Assembly (NCBI GenBank): GCA_000436915.1
Contig: HF994126.1
Coordinates: 31,262-44,657, forward strand
Source: Prevotella sp. CAG:1092
GTDB lineage: Bacteria; Bacteroidota; Bacteroidia; Bacteroidales; Bacteroidaceae
Length of the DNA stretch: 13,396 nt
Reading direction: 5' to 3'
Shown in pieces: positions 13,315 to 13,396 of the stretch; position 1 is the first letter of the stretch; the number at the start of each line of letters is the position of its first letter. The translations under genes and the position numbers were made by a program. Under the pieces are notes generated by a model. The model made no database searches. It was not told the origin of the DNA and was given only the letters and a program-made list of their open reading frames with translations.

Positions 13315-13396
13315 GTTTAATGTTTAGAGTTTAATGTTTAGTGTTTAATGTTTAGTGTTTAGTGTTTAATGTTTAGTGTTTAGTGTTTAATGTTTA
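13315..13396. repeat. 7-bp tandem repeat upstream of manA
   Basis: Eleven full 7-base units (GTTTAAT or GTTTAGT, one GTTTAGA) and a partial twelfth run from 12 bases before the manA start to the window edge, so the true length is unknown. On the minus strand the units read ATTAAAC or ACTAAAC. The two unit types alternate singly at first, then as AAT-AGT-AGT, which gives a 21-bp higher-order period. Confidence 0.9.

Noticed and set aside
13315..13396. CRISPR array
   Set aside because: The units are 7 bases and directly adjacent, with no spacers.

Overview
The window looks like a chromosomal segment from a member of the Bacteroidales, most likely Prevotella or a close relative. The support is: recurrent TTTG / TAnnTTTG promoters (the Bacteroidetes primary sigma-factor type), starts that mostly lack Shine-Dalgarno sequences, a lipoprotein with Ser and acidic residues after the lipid-bearing Cys, and secreted proteins ending in the GIY..NGKKV..K tail typical of Prevotella and Porphyromonas type IX secretion (T9SS) cargo. 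No tRNA, rRNA, CRISPR array, insertion sequence or phage gene was seen.

Layout. Positions 1-982 (minus) hold a two-gene operon encoding a 5'-nucleotidase split in two: a lipoprotein with the substrate-binding C-terminal domain, then the metallophosphatase domain, cut off by the window edge. Positions 1109-1652 (plus) hold rplS (ribosomal protein L19) with a clear promoter, a well-paired leader hairpin and a strong terminator. Positions 1703-2986 (plus) hold metY, an O-acetylhomoserine sulfhydrylase. Positions 3195-4123 (minus) hold a lysine exporter of the LysO type split into two overlapping genes. Positions 4239-5594 (minus) hold a surface lipoprotein of unknown function with a Pro/Thr-rich linker.

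Positions 5910-11445 (minus) form a putative operon of three secreted proteins that share a T9SS-like tail: an M6 metalloprotease, a small 227-residue protein, and a protein of about 1032 residues with a propeller-like N-terminal half and Ig-like repeats. The first and third are broken. The protease has a frameshift and an in-frame amber codon. The large protein has lost its ATG, has an ochre codon in its signal peptide and carries two single-base frameshifts. The middle gene is intact. Either this is recent decay of a secreted-protein locus, or the assembly has local errors. An 8-bp tandem repeat continues out of the protease's last codons.

Positions 11746-12224 (minus) hold a YafQ/RelE-family toxin-antitoxin pair. 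Positions 12329-13303 (minus) hold manA (mannose-6-phosphate isomerase). Its upstream region is a 7-bp tandem repeat that runs off the window.

The genes are mostly independent units separated by good terminators, not one pathway. No convincing new multi-gene system was found. The best candidates for something little described are the structured rplS leader, the decayed T9SS-cargo operon, and the two short-period repeat tracts.
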